Source: Pyropia haitanensis (Eukaryota > Rhodophyta > Bangiophyceae > Bangiales > Bangiaceae). Taken from it: a stretch of 64,000 nt of DNA. The stretch lies in NCBI GenBank assembly GCA_008729055.1, contig SDUX01000008.1:3807756-3871755 (forward strand). Reading direction: 5' to 3'. Below the pieces are notes generated by a model. That model was not told where the DNA came from. It saw only the letters and a list, made by a program, of their open reading frames with translations, and did not search any database. This document shows, piece by piece, positions 34,511 through 45,800 of this stretch. Position numbers and translations under genes: made by a program. How positions within the stretch are numbered: position 1 is the stretch's first letter; each line of letters opens with the position of its first letter.

Positions 34511-35053
34511 ACGCCGCGACGCGCCGCGCCGCCGCCCGCACCGGTGGGGGGGGTGGGCGGGCGGCGGCGGCGGCGGATGGACGGCGTCGGGGACCTGCCG
34601 CCCCAGCCGCTGGTGCACGGGCGGCGGCGGCCTGCGCGTCAATGCCGCCCCGACCGCCCGCGGGTGATTCGAGCGGCCGATGGGCGGGGCGGGTGGCCGC
34701 GCCAGACCCGACCCGCCGCGGTTGGCGCCAGCCCGTGCGCGCGCGCGTGATCGCGGGCCAGACGCCGCCCCCGGGTGCCATGGCTGCGCCGACGCCGAGG
34801 CGTCGGGGGCGGGTGGCGGCCGCGCCGGTGCGGTCGCGGGTCTCAGCGGGCGGCAAGGAGGAAACACCGGGGCACCCTTTGCTGCCACGACGGGCGAGCG
34901 CAGCGGCGTGGCGGCGCGGCGGCCAAGGGCGAGCGCAGACGTACGCAGGGAGACCCACGGGGGAACAGCGAAACATGAAAAACAGACTGGTATGTGGTGC
35001 GCTGCTTGCAGGTGCACGAGCAGGCAGCCCCGACAGCGCCCACAGCAAAAAGG
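34511..35053. other. Convergent intergenic spacer
   Basis: Between the Pro/Gly-rich gene and the 3' end of the ZIP transporter gene. Nothing beyond short compositional frames is visible. Confidence 0.45.
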
Positions 35054-36917
35054 TCAGAACATAAACAGGACCAGACTGGCGGCCATGATGATCATGCCCC
35101 CAATGAGGGAGATGGTCACGACCTTGTCCTCCGGGTCATAGCGGTGAGCCGTCGGCAGCAGCTCCTTCAGAGCAATGTACACCTACGGCACACGGCGAAA
35201 CAGAGGCACGAGAGGCAGGAATGCAGACACGAGACAGCACCTCAACAGCAGACAGCGTCCACGGTCCAGGCACCGAGGCAAAACGAAAAACATGTGTATG
35301 AGCATGCCGGACGTAAGCACACAATCCATCAACACCATACAAACACGACACTACCGCGGACCAAACGCCCGCCGTCCAACATCCATTCCCCCTTGTACGT
35401 ACCATCATGCCGGAAATGAGCCCAAACAGGATTCCATACACCAGCTCGTTGAACACCTTACGCAGCACCACCCAGCCCAGGGCTGCCCCAAACAGCTCGG
35501 TCATGCCCGACAGGGAGGCCCAGAAGAACGCCTTCGGTTTGGACCCCGTCGCGTAGTAAATTGGCATGGCAACGGCAACGCCCTCCGGGATGCTGCAGAA
35601 CAGAAAAGGAGGTACGGGCAGAGAGAACGAGGGGGGGGGCGGGGAGGGGCACATGCCACGTCATAGGGTGGCAGGAAAAAAAAGGAAAGCAGCAGGGCCC
35701 AGCACTCCATGACAAGACAGGAGAGAGAGCAAGAAAACGTCAGCAGCCGACAGGGGACGCGAAACACAGGCCAAGAAGACACGGAGAGCAAACACCCGTC
35801 ACCCAGCGATCGATGGCAGCGTAGCCCGTCGGGCAAAAAGGCCACAGCAGCACTCAGACAATGACCGGTGGCGGCTTGGCCCTCCGCCTCCCCAATCCCG
35901 CAACCCCCTCCCACCCCTACGGCGCCAACGAGCGCCTCTTCCGCTACCCAAAACGTACTTATGGATGCCAATGGCCACTGCGACGCTGACGCCCACGCCC
36001 GGGTCCTGCAGCGCAGCAACAAAAGTGGCGAGCCCCTCGGGAAAGTTGTGGGCTGCCAACGCGATGCCTGCAAACGCGCCCATCCGCACCAGGTCCTTCT
36101 TGGCCTTGGCACTATGAAGCAACGACGGCTGTAGCAGGCCTCCATGTCCGGTACTTTCGGCAATCGGCCGCAAGGCCTCCTGGCGGGCCTTGTCCTCGTC
36201 GGCCAACAGCTGCACCCCCCCGACCGCTGCCGACGCGCCCTCGCCGGCAGACGACGCGCGGGCGCCATCCCCATCCTCCGTCCAGTTGCTGCCGTCAGAT
36301 GGGTGGGAGGCTCGCGCGACGCCAAACCGCGCCGCTTCGGCGTCCACCTCCACGCCGTCTCCACCCGCCGCTGGCGGGTGGCAGTGGACGACGGGGGCGG
36401 CGACGACCACCCCGCCTAGCGCTGGCGCCACGTCCACCGCCTCTGGGTCGCCAGCGTCGGCGGGCAGCACCACGCTGTCCGACGCCCCCTCCGCCGCGGG
36501 CACCCCCTCCGCGTCCGCCTCGACCGGACCCGCCGCGGCCTGCTTGGCCTGCAGCCGCCGCTGCGCCCAGCGCTCGAAGACGTGGAGCGCCTGGTCAAAC
36601 GCGACCGTCAGTAGCACTCCCCCAAAGAAGCAGAGCGTCGCGTACAGGTAGGCCAGCTCGGTGCGGTCAATGCACGCCTCAAACGAGACTACCGACTTGG
36701 CCGCAAAGATCTCCACAAACGAAACGTATACCATCACGCCGGCGGCGGCGCCCAGCGAGGCGGCCAGCCACGGGTTGGACGTGGCGCCGGGCTTGGGAAG
36801 GGGCATCCAAAACGCCGCCGCCGCGCCCAGGGAGGTGGCCAAACCAGACGCGGCGACGAGGGCAAACGCGACGCCCACATTGTTGCCCGACGTGTCGGGG
36901 GAGCACATGTCCGCCAT
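35054..36917 (-). CDS. ZIP family metal transporter (three exons)
   Basis: The spliced CDS is complement(35054-35182, 35403-35592, 35959-36917), giving 425 residues. Both introns have GTACGT donors and AG acceptors (CTGCAG and CCGTAG). The first splice rebuilds the motif GIHNIPEG from exon-end CATAA and exon-start CATCCC, which confirms the model. Eight membrane segments are expected: three in the first about 115 residues ([53 protein letters not shown]), a long acidic/Ala-rich loop with HCHPP, then the TM4 motif HNFPEG, the TM5 motif [26 protein letters not shown] and a last helix [12 protein letters not shown]. The paired HNFPEG/HNIPEG motifs form the binuclear metal site of ZIP proteins and are closest to the ZupT-like branch, so zinc or iron import into the cytosol is the likely role. 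No frame disruption was found. Confidence 0.93.
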
Positions 36918-39900
36918 GGTGGCTCAAGGAAGGGCCGAGGAGCGTGAAAGCAGGGAGGAAGGGGGGGGAGGGAGGGGGGGGGGGAGGGGGGGGGGGATGG
37001 AAAGCCGGGCAGTAGGGGAAAGGAAAGGGGGTGGATGCAAAAGAAAGCGCAACGCGCGATAGGGAACGAGTGGCGGAATACCCAGGCCAAAAGTGGGATG
37101 GGCGAGAGGGGAGGAAGCCAGCGCCAGAGGGGGCGTCCACCTTGACAAGAAAGACGTGCAAGCCGGCACGTCGGGCGCCACGCACGGGCGGATGGAACAA
37201 ACGCGGCGGCACGTGGAGGCAGCGCGTACGCGCCGTGCACAGACCAAGTCGTGGCGTGGCGGCCACGCACCCACCCACACCAGTCGGTCCGGGCATCCAC
37301 CAGGACAAGAGACCACGCCGATGTCCTCACCGCCGCGGCTCTACGAGAGACAGTGGGCGGCCGATACGCGGCCATGCACCCAGATTTCCCAGTTGGGGGC
37401 GGCCAGTGCAAAAATTGCCGACAGGCAGCAGCACGATAAGCGCGAGGGCGGGAACGCAGATAAAAAAAAAACAAAAAAAAAACAGACAGCAACAAGAAGA
37501 GCATTTTGGGATGCGTCACGGTACGTCGTTGCGCTGCAGAGCGCCGCGTCTGATGTGGCACCGGGACGTTCCTCTATTTCTGTTCGTAGCTGCAGCCCTT
37601 TTCTCTCGTCCTGCCCGCTTGTTTGTTTGGCTGCACGCTGAAGAGAGACGCGAGGATCACGACCCGCCCCCCACAAGAGACGCGCCTTGTCGGCCAGGTG
37701 CGGCCGCTAAGCTACACGGATGGCTGACGGCCCGGCTCGAGGACCACCCTTGGCTCCACGCAGATGGCTGATTGGTCGGGGAGAAGCGCGCGAAGGGTGC
37801 AGACCAATGACGACTCACAGAGAGGCAGCCAGCATGCTGACAGACCCGCGCGGCGTGATCACGACGGGGACGCGCAGATCAGGGCGTCCCGGCTGGCGAT
37901 GGCGCCCCAGATCAGGCCGACGCGGACGCTCTCCCCTCGCTCCTCCCCCCCTCCTCCTCGAGGGATGCAACCCGCGCGCCGGCCGTGGCAGACAGCCGCC
38001 CGCGTTTCGTGGTCAAAGAGAAGAACAAAAGAAAGAGAGTAGACGACAGGCGTGCGCGCGCCGACGCGGCCATCGCCAGAAACTTGCGCGGTCGCGCAGC
38101 CAGCGAAGCCCAACAGCTGGCCTTCGGTCGCGGCCACGAGCCGCAATGAGTTGGTCGCCTGCTGGTCACGACGAAGCACTGTGTCCGCATCCTCCTCCCC
38201 TCGCCCGAGCGAGTCCCGCCTGCCGCCTCGCATTGGCAGACGGCCGCATTTCTCCCTTGGATAAAAGAAAATGCGAAGAGAGACGAAGACAGCCGGGCGG
38301 CTTGCGCATCGGGGGCGCGTGTCCCCGCCGCCATCCTCGGGGCGCGCCCCCCTGTCGCCGGTCACCCAACCCCGCCCCACGCAGCGTCCAGTGTCAGAGG
38401 CCCCCCCAGGGGTGGGTCCGGCTGTTTGCCAGCCGGAAGCCTACACACGCTTTGCGTCAGTGTCAAGGGAGCACTACGGATGGGGACGGTCCCCCCCCCC
38501 GACCTTCCCAGCCCCATGATGATTCACCATGCCGAGTGCACGGGACCCATCGACGGCAACCTACAGGGCGGCTACCGACGTGGCCGCCGGCGGCTCGTGC
38601 CGCCCGCCGGCTGCGCCTGCCGTATGGTGGTGCCGCGATGCCGCCACGTGCCGGCTATGCGCGGCGGCAACCGACGCCGCCCGTCAACGCCTGCTGCCGT
38701 CGGGACTGCGGTCGGGGTCCGCGGTCTGCCAGTGGCAACCAAAGTCAGCAACACGCAAGGTCCAGCCGAGATACAAGCACAACGTCGACCTCCATAGAGA
38801 CAGTACTGGCAAGCAACCGTGCCAAGAGTAGAAGAACACACAGGTGCGAGCGCAGCCTGTCGAGTGGCCTCCACAAAGGCCAGCATGACATCAATAGCTG
38901 CACAGCTCCGGTCACCCAATGTTCAGCTGCCCCAGTCCCCACTTAAAGACAGTGCGCGGGCGTGCCACCCGCCGGCGGCGACCAACCGCCGACCGCGCGT
39001 CCACTCGAGGGACCTCGCTTGGCAGGGGCGGAGCGGGCGGCGCCGTCTTCCCCTGGTCTTGGCCACGGGCGGCCAAGCCTGCGGCTCGGCCCTCCAGGTG
39101 AAGGCTGGCCAACCGGTAGGAGAGCGACATGGCGCCCGCCGTCGGCATACTCTCGACTGTACCGGAGGTCAACCAACTCCTTGAGGGGAGGAGCACGGTG
39201 GAGGGAAAGAGAAGTATAGAGGGGGGCTAGGGTGGGGGAGGGACAAGGCGAAAGCACGATGGGAGAGCCAGAGGGGCGGCAAGACGTGGGGGCAAAGGCC
39301 AAGCAGTAGTAGGTAGATGCTCCGCGGCTGTGAGTGGTGGGTCGGAGTGGGATAGCCGGCCCAGTGTGCCGGCCAAGCTGGGGAGTATACTAGCGTCCCC
39401 GTGGACTCGGGCGGCCCGTCTTGAGAGGTCACGTCAAGCAGCGCAGACGGGCCCGCACGCCGGGGCCCACGCTGTCCTGTGCCCCGTCCCCTTGGCTCAT
39501 CCAATCACCGCCCGCGGGGGGGCGCGCATCCCGCGGCCATTGTCACGGCGCTCGCTGGCGAGACCCCAGCGCACGCGCGCGGGCCCGCCACTGTGCACCG
39601 GCGCACGACGCAGACGGAACGCGCGGGACCGGCGACGGCGGCGGTTGCATCCATCCCGCCGTCGTCTTCGCCGCCGCCGCCGCCGCCGCCGTTGCGGCTG
39701 CAGTTTGCTCCCTCGTCCGCCTTCGGACGAAGGGGGGTGTAGGGGGGATGCGACGGCAGCGCAACCTGCCTGCCAACGGCCGCGACGATCCGGGTGGCGC
39801 GCGGCAAAGCGCCGTCGACCGCGCGAGAGGCCCTGCGGCGGCATTCAGTAGGTCGCGAGACGTGCGGCGAAGGTGATGGGTAAAGGGTTGGAAAAGGGGA

Positions 39901-40234
39901 TGGTCAGTCGAGCCCGCCGTAGCCGCTTCCGGTCTCGCCCGCGCCCCGCGCGGCGGAAATCGGGATCGGTCTCCCGCGTCCGAATTCCTCGAGTCGATTT
40001 GGACGGCTGCCATTGATGAAAGTTTGCTCACAGTTTTTTGAATTGTCGAAAATAGCACAACTTGACGTGGGAGGCCGCTGCCTGCAGATTGAGAAGAAAT
40101 GCCTGCATGCGCGGCAGGCGCATGCAAAATCGTCGTCCCTGCTCTCTTGCACGCAGGTGGCCGGTCCAGTCGACGAACCACTCAACCCGCCTCTCCTCCC
40201 TGGATGCCCTCACTCCACCCGCCCCCCGTCCCCG
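36918..40234. other. Intergenic, no gene recognised
   Basis: Begins with the ZIP promoter side: G runs at 36960-37000, and A9-C-A10 at 37461-37480. Later sequence is moderately GC-rich with balanced composition and open frames on both strands (the longest plus-strand one runs 37720-38946), none with a recognisable domain. An AT-richer patch lies at 40010-40070. Confidence 0.4.
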
Positions 40235-40680
40235 TGCTTTTCCCAGATGCACCCACCGAGCCACCGGCGGTGGCGGCGGCAGCTACTCGCGTTGCACTTT
40301 CTCATGGGTGCGCGCGCATCGTCAGCATGACGTCACCGCCACTGCCGGCCCGGGGGGTGGGGCGGGCGGTGGGGTCGCTTCCCCCCCCATCTCTCTCCGC
40401 CTTTGTCGCCTTCGCCCCCTCTCCGCTGCCCGCCCGTCGGAGGGTCGGTGCCGGGAGCTGCTGCCGCTGCTTTGGGAGAAGGGGCGGCGGTGTAGGGTGA
40501 CGGGGCGTCGTTCCGCGGCGCGCCGTCCCGCACTGCGCGGTGCACTCGGTGCCCGTCGCAGCTCCAGGCGGACCGGCCCGTCTGCCGCGACCCCCGGCTG
40601 CTCTCTGGCGCTTTGGGGGCGGCCCGCGGTCGTTTGGAGCGACCACTGGCGGGGTGGTGGCGTCGGTCGCCGCCGCCGTC
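40235..40680 (+). repeat. Dispersed repeat, outlying diverged copy
   Basis: Similar in order and spacing to 47035-47505 and, inverted, to 54112-54582. Shared anchors include CCACCGAGCCACC at the start, GGGTCGGYGCCGGG in the middle and GGTGGKGGCGTCGGTCGC at the end. This copy is clearly more diverged. No convincing protein is conserved. Confidence 0.55.
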
Positions 40681-40929
40681 GCTGCCACCGTTGCCGCCGC
40701 CGCCGCCGCCACTGCCACGACCAGCACCTCCGCCATCACCGCTGCCGCTACACCTACTGCTGCTGGCGCTGTGGCTGTGGCTGCCGCTGCTGCTGCTGCT
40801 GCTGCTGCTGCTACTGCCGTCGTTGTCGTTGCCGCCGCTCCTGCCGCTACCGCCGCCGCTGTCGTCAACGAGCGCGTTGGCTGTCGGCCGCGGCGGAGCC
40901 ATCACCGCGGCGGGAAAGCGCGGTGCAGG

Positions 40930-41840
40930 CGCATGGGTGGCTGTCAGGCGGGCCCTTGGTCCAATCGGGCGGCTGTGGCTCGACGGCTCCCCCACACTGC
41001 TCGCTGTGGATGTACTCGTCCATCCGCTGCCGGTGCTGGACGTGCCCGCCACTCGGGCGATGGCGGGGGCGTGCTCGTCGCTGCGCCGCCTCGACGTGTC
41101 GTTGTGGCGGTGGCCCGCCGACCACGAGCCAGTCGACGTGTATACCCGGTGCTGTCGTGGCCAACCATGGACGCGCGGCGGCTAGCTGCGCTCGCTGCCG
41201 CCGCGCCGGCTCTCGACAGGCTCGCCGCGGGGCCGTTTTGTTACGCACACCCCTGCCGGGCTGGTCAGTCTCTTGATGGGCGGCCACCTTTACGTGTTGC
41301 ACATGGTCGGCGGGCCCGGCAGCGAGGCGACATAACGGGCGCCGCCTCGGCCTTGGCCGCCGTTTCCGCGACCGCGCTCCCCGCCACCCTCCCCTGGGAA
41401 ACGCGACTGCCCGCCGCCGCCGCTGCCGCGCTGGTCGGCCTCCCCGCCGCCGCGACGGGACCGCTGACCACCCTCCAGATGACCGTCAACGGTGGGCGGG
41501 TGGGGCGGTCGCTCGCCGCCGTCGCCGCCCTCCACACCCTCTGCGTGTCGACCGACGCGGCGGCGGTGGCGACCATCGCCGGCGCGGCGGTTCTCGCCGT
41601 CACCACCCTCACGGCTCGGCTCGTCGACCCTCCCGCGGCGGGGGGGGGTGGCGTGGGTGCGGCTCGCCGCGGCCGCGCCGACCCTGTCCTCGCTCACCGT
41701 CGTGGATGCGCCTGGCGGCGGCTCTTCCGGCCGCCGCGGTTGACGCCGCGCTGGCCGCGCTGGTGCCCCTGTCCCCGCCTGGCGCGGTTGGTGGTCAACT
41801 CACGGGTGGCCGCCACCACCAACGGCCACAGTATGCGATA
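40930..41840 (+). pseudogene. Diverged copy of a helical-repeat-like hypothetical gene
   Basis: Homologous to the minus-strand segment 60960-59850. Conserved pieces are spread over frames: LVHPLPVLDVPATRAMAG then SLRRLDVSLWRW near 41000-41120; MDARRLAALAAAAPALDRLA from 41167; and GPLTTLQMTVNGGRVGRSLA then AALHTLCVSTDAAAVATIAG and LTARLVDPPAAGG to about 41640. The last block looks like Ala/Leu-rich ARM or HEAT-type helices. In this copy the piece matching GLGSLLTGGRIHALHLDGG of the other arm reads into a TAA, and the frame is otherwise not continuous, so it may be inactive. No family was identified and the exon structure is unresolved. Confidence 0.35.
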
Positions 41841-42652
41841 GCGGGGGGGGGGGAGGGGGGGCACAACGCTGGCCGCGGCGTAGGGGGCGGCGTCAGGGAT
41901 GCTCTGTTCCAACTCTACCTCACGACGAATGGATGCATACAATCCAAGAGAAGGTGGATGAATCGTCCAATGGGCAGGCGGTCAGACACTCGCGGCGCTG
42001 GCGCGGTAGTGCTGCGGCGGCTGCTTGCGTCCCACCGCGACAAGTGACCACTTGCGGCCCCTGGTTGTGACCAGCCAGCGGCCACCGCCAGCTGCAACGT
42101 CTCTAGCCAAGGGTGGCCCCTTTGCGGCTCTCCCGCCGTCCTTGTCATGGCTGCATGCTGTCTGCGGCGTGGGAGAGGCCGGGGGGGGGGGGGAGGGGTT
42201 CCTTGCTCGTCGCTCCAGCGCACAGCCCGGGTGGTTGGGGGCGGGTGGTGGCTGCCGGCCGCGCCCTGGCGAGAGCCGCGTGGACGCCGTGTGGGGTGTC
42301 CGTCCTCGCTGCGCCACCAGGGCCCCTCTGGTAGAAGTTGGCGCGCCGCCCAGGAGATGGAGGAGGCGGGGGGGGGCGTGGGACGTGTGCAATGGACTGG
42401 AGGAGCGCCTTGGGGGGGTCTCTTCTTGGCCCTTGCCGCAGTGCCGAGTCGTCGGCCTACTTAACCCGCCACGGCGGCCGCCGCTGCCGCTGCGGGCCAC
42501 CCCGCCGGCCGCTACCGTCGCTGGCCACCCCGCCTGCTGCTGCCACGTCTGGCCACCCCGGCTGCCGCCGGCCGCCGCCGCCGCCGCCCCTGCGCCGCTG
42601 CCGGGACGCCCCCGCACGTGGCCGGCCGGGTTGTGCCCACTTGGCGGGCGTC
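41841..42652. other. Upstream region of the left M16 gene
   Basis: Diverged from its counterpart in the other arm, with G runs at 41849-41864 and 42180-42194. Conserved strings include ATGCTCTGTTCCAACTCTACC at its two arm positions. No gene was recognised; it is probably the protease promoter region. Confidence 0.4.
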
Positions 42653-42820
42653 ATGCCGCCGCCGTCCCCCTCCCCCGCTCCCCCGGCGGCGGAGGTCCCC
42701 GCTCCTGGCGCAACCGCCGCGTCCGCCCCCGCCGCTGCCGACCGGGCGCCGTCGCCCGCCCCCTCTCCCTCCTCGCCAGCGGCGCCCGACGCGGCGGCGG
42801 CGGCGGCGCCGCCGCCGGTG

Positions 42821-45800
42821 ATGGAGCAGTCCCCCCTGGACGACCGCGAGTACCGGCGGGTGACGCTGCCCAACGGGCTGCGTGTGCTCCTTGTTGCCGA
42901 TGCCATCGCCGACCGCGCGGCGGCGTGTATGTCGGTCGGCGTCGGCTCCCGCTCCGACCCTGACGACCTGCCCGGCCTGGCGCATTTTTGTGAGCACATG
43001 CTCTTCCTCGGCACCGCCAAGTACCCGGACGAGGCGTCGTACGGGGCGTTTATCAAGGCGCACGGCGGGTGGCAAAACGCGTCGACGAGCGCCGAGTCGA
43101 CCGACTACTACTTTTCGGTGATGGTGGACAAGGTGGGCGGGGCGGAGGGGGGGGAGGGTGGCGGCGTGGCGGCCCCCGCTGCGGATGTCGCCCGTGTCGA
43201 GGGTTCATCCACTACTGATGCTCCCGCCAAGGGGACCCCCGCGGAAGGTGTCACGGCAATTGGAACCCCGGCCATGGGTAGCCCGGCCAACGGCGCTGCC
43301 TCCGGGGCTGTCCCGTCTAAGGTTGTTTCCGCCGAGGCTGTTCCCACCGAGACTGCCCGCGCCGAGGCGGCCCCCGCCCAGGCTACCCGCGCCGAGGTTA
43401 CCCCCGCCGAGGCTGCCCCTGCCGAGGCTGCGCCCGCCGAGGCTGCACCCGCCGAGGCTGTCCCCACCGACGCTGCCCCCGCTGACGATGCCCCCACTGC
43501 GCCGACGCCTGTCGCGGCTGCCCCTGCGCGGACGAGCGACACCGCTCCTGTGGCTGCGGCTACCCCCTCTCCCCCTGTACCCCCCGGGCTGGCGCCCTAC
43601 CACGAGGCGCTCGACCGGTTCGCGCAGTTCTTCATCGCCCCCCTCTTCACCCCCTCGGCGACCGCCCGGGAGGTGCAGGCGGTGGAGAGCGAGTTCCGTA
43701 ACGACCTCCTCCGCGACGGCAGCCGCCGGTGTCAGGTGCTGCGGCTGGCGGCCGCACCGGGTCACCCGGTGCGCAAGTGTGGGATTGGCAACGCGGCGTC
43801 GCTGTGGGACAAGCCCACCGCCGCGGGGGTGGACGTGCGCGCGGCGCTGCTCGAGTTTCACGGGCGCCACTACAGCGCCAACCGGATGACGCTGGCGCTG
43901 GTCGCCCCCGCGCCGCTCAACACGCTGGCGGCGTGGGCCGAGGCGCTCTTTGGGGACATCCCCAACACGCACGCGCCCGTCGCGGCCGACGCGTACGCGG
44001 GGCTGTGCCCGTACGGGCCGGCCGAGACGGGCCGCCGCCTGCACGTGGTGCCCATTGAGGAGCACCGCTGGCTCAGCCTCTTTTGGGTGGTGCCCCCGTT
44101 TGCGTCGACCTACCTCACCGACCCGGTCGGCTACATTGCGCATCGCTTGAACTATGAGGGACCTGGGTCACTCCTGTCGGCGCTGCGCGCCCGTGGCTGG
44201 GCGTCTTATGTGTCTGCGTCCTGCTTTGAGAGCGCGACCCACTGGCAGACGGTGCAAGTGTGGGTCGACCTAACGCAGGCGGGGGCGGCGGCGCCCGCCC
44301 TGGACGCCGTCATAGAGTCCATCTTTGCTTACCTGCGACTGCTGGAGAAGGAGGGGGTTACCGCTCGCACGTACCAAGACGCTGCCGACATAGCTCGTTT
44401 GTACTGGACCTATCGTGAGCGGGAGGAGCCGTCTCCGCTGGCGCAGAAGCTTGCCAGGCGAATGCACTACCTACCCTACGAGCACCTGTGTACGGGGGCG
44501 AGCCTGTATATGGAATACGACGAGTCGCTCATCCTCGACACCCTGCGTCTGTTGACGCCGGCGGCGGCGGTGATCATGGTGGTAGACCCGGCCTTCAAGG
44601 GCACGACGGACCTGGTGGAGGAGTGGTACGGCACTGCGTACAGCATGGCCCGCATCCCTGACGCCACCCTGACCGCTTGGGCCACCGCCGCACCGTGGCC
44701 AGAGCTGGCCGTCGGACCGCCCAACGCCTTCATCCCGACAGACCTGGCATTGGTATGTGATGCGCTCGACGGGGCCGCCGCAGGCGGGGGGCAGCCAGCG
44801 ACGACGGGGATGCCGGCGGTGCCGACGCGGGTACCAGGGCCGAGTGCGGTGTCCGAGGAGGCCAGCCCGGAACCCGCCGAGGAGGCCAGCCCGGCACCCC
44901 CCGAGGAGGCCAGCCCGGCACCCCCCGACGAGGCCAGCCCGGCACTCTCCGAAGAGGCGAGCCTGGCATCCCCGGCAGATTGTAACGGGGACGCAGGTGC
45001 GACGGACGTGGCGGCCTCGGGAGATCCCCCGTCGGCGCCCTCCCCTCACGCTGAGGCAGAGGCCACCCCCGCGGCGCCGCCAGAGTGGGAATCCCCCCTC
45101 CTCCCACCAGTTGTGTCTTCTGCCGACACGACCTTATCGGAGCACCCGGTCGTGCTGCGGGACGACGCCTCTTTGCGGCTGCACTACAAGCTGGACCGGA
45201 CGTTTCGACGGCCCAAGGCGTATGTGTTTGTCAACCTGCTCACCCCCGCCGTCGACGCAAGCACCCGGTCGTGGGTGCTGGCGGTCCTGGTCACCCGCGT
45301 GCTGGCTGACGACCTCACCGAGGAGACGTCCGACGCGGCCGACGCGGGCCTCGGGTTTCACGTTGCCCCCACCACCGGTGGCTTGTGCCTGTCCCTCTGG
45401 GGATACACTCACAAGCTGCCGCTGCTGTTGAGGGTGGTGGTTGAGCGGCTGGCACGCTTCCGCGCAGACCCCGCCCGCTTTGCCCGCGTCAAGGAGGTGC
45501 TCCACCGGGGCTACAAGAATGTGCTCAAGATGGAGCCGCTGGACCACGCCAGCACTACCGTCTCGATGCTGACGTACACGTCCTCCTCGCATTTGACGGA
45601 CCTGCTGAACGTCTTTGGCGACGGCCCCACCAAGGTTTCCCCTCAGCCGGCCCCCGGCGCAGTGAAGGGCGAGGGAGAAACGCCTCCTTCTATTTCACCC
45701 CCGCCACCATCCCCTACAGAGGTGGAGGCGTTTGTGGCCTCTCTGTGGCGGGGCGGCCTGTTCATCGAAGCTCTTGTCACGGGAAATGTTTCGCCCGAGG

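Noticed and set aside
37720..38946. 408-codon plus-strand frame
   Set aside because: Arg/Pro-rich, no start context, no domain, overlapped by antisense frames of similar quality.
42338..42820. Upstream in-frame extension of the left M16 protein from 42338
   Set aside because: The extension is Arg/Pro-rich and is not kept in frame in the right copy; conserved protein begins at MEQSPLDD.
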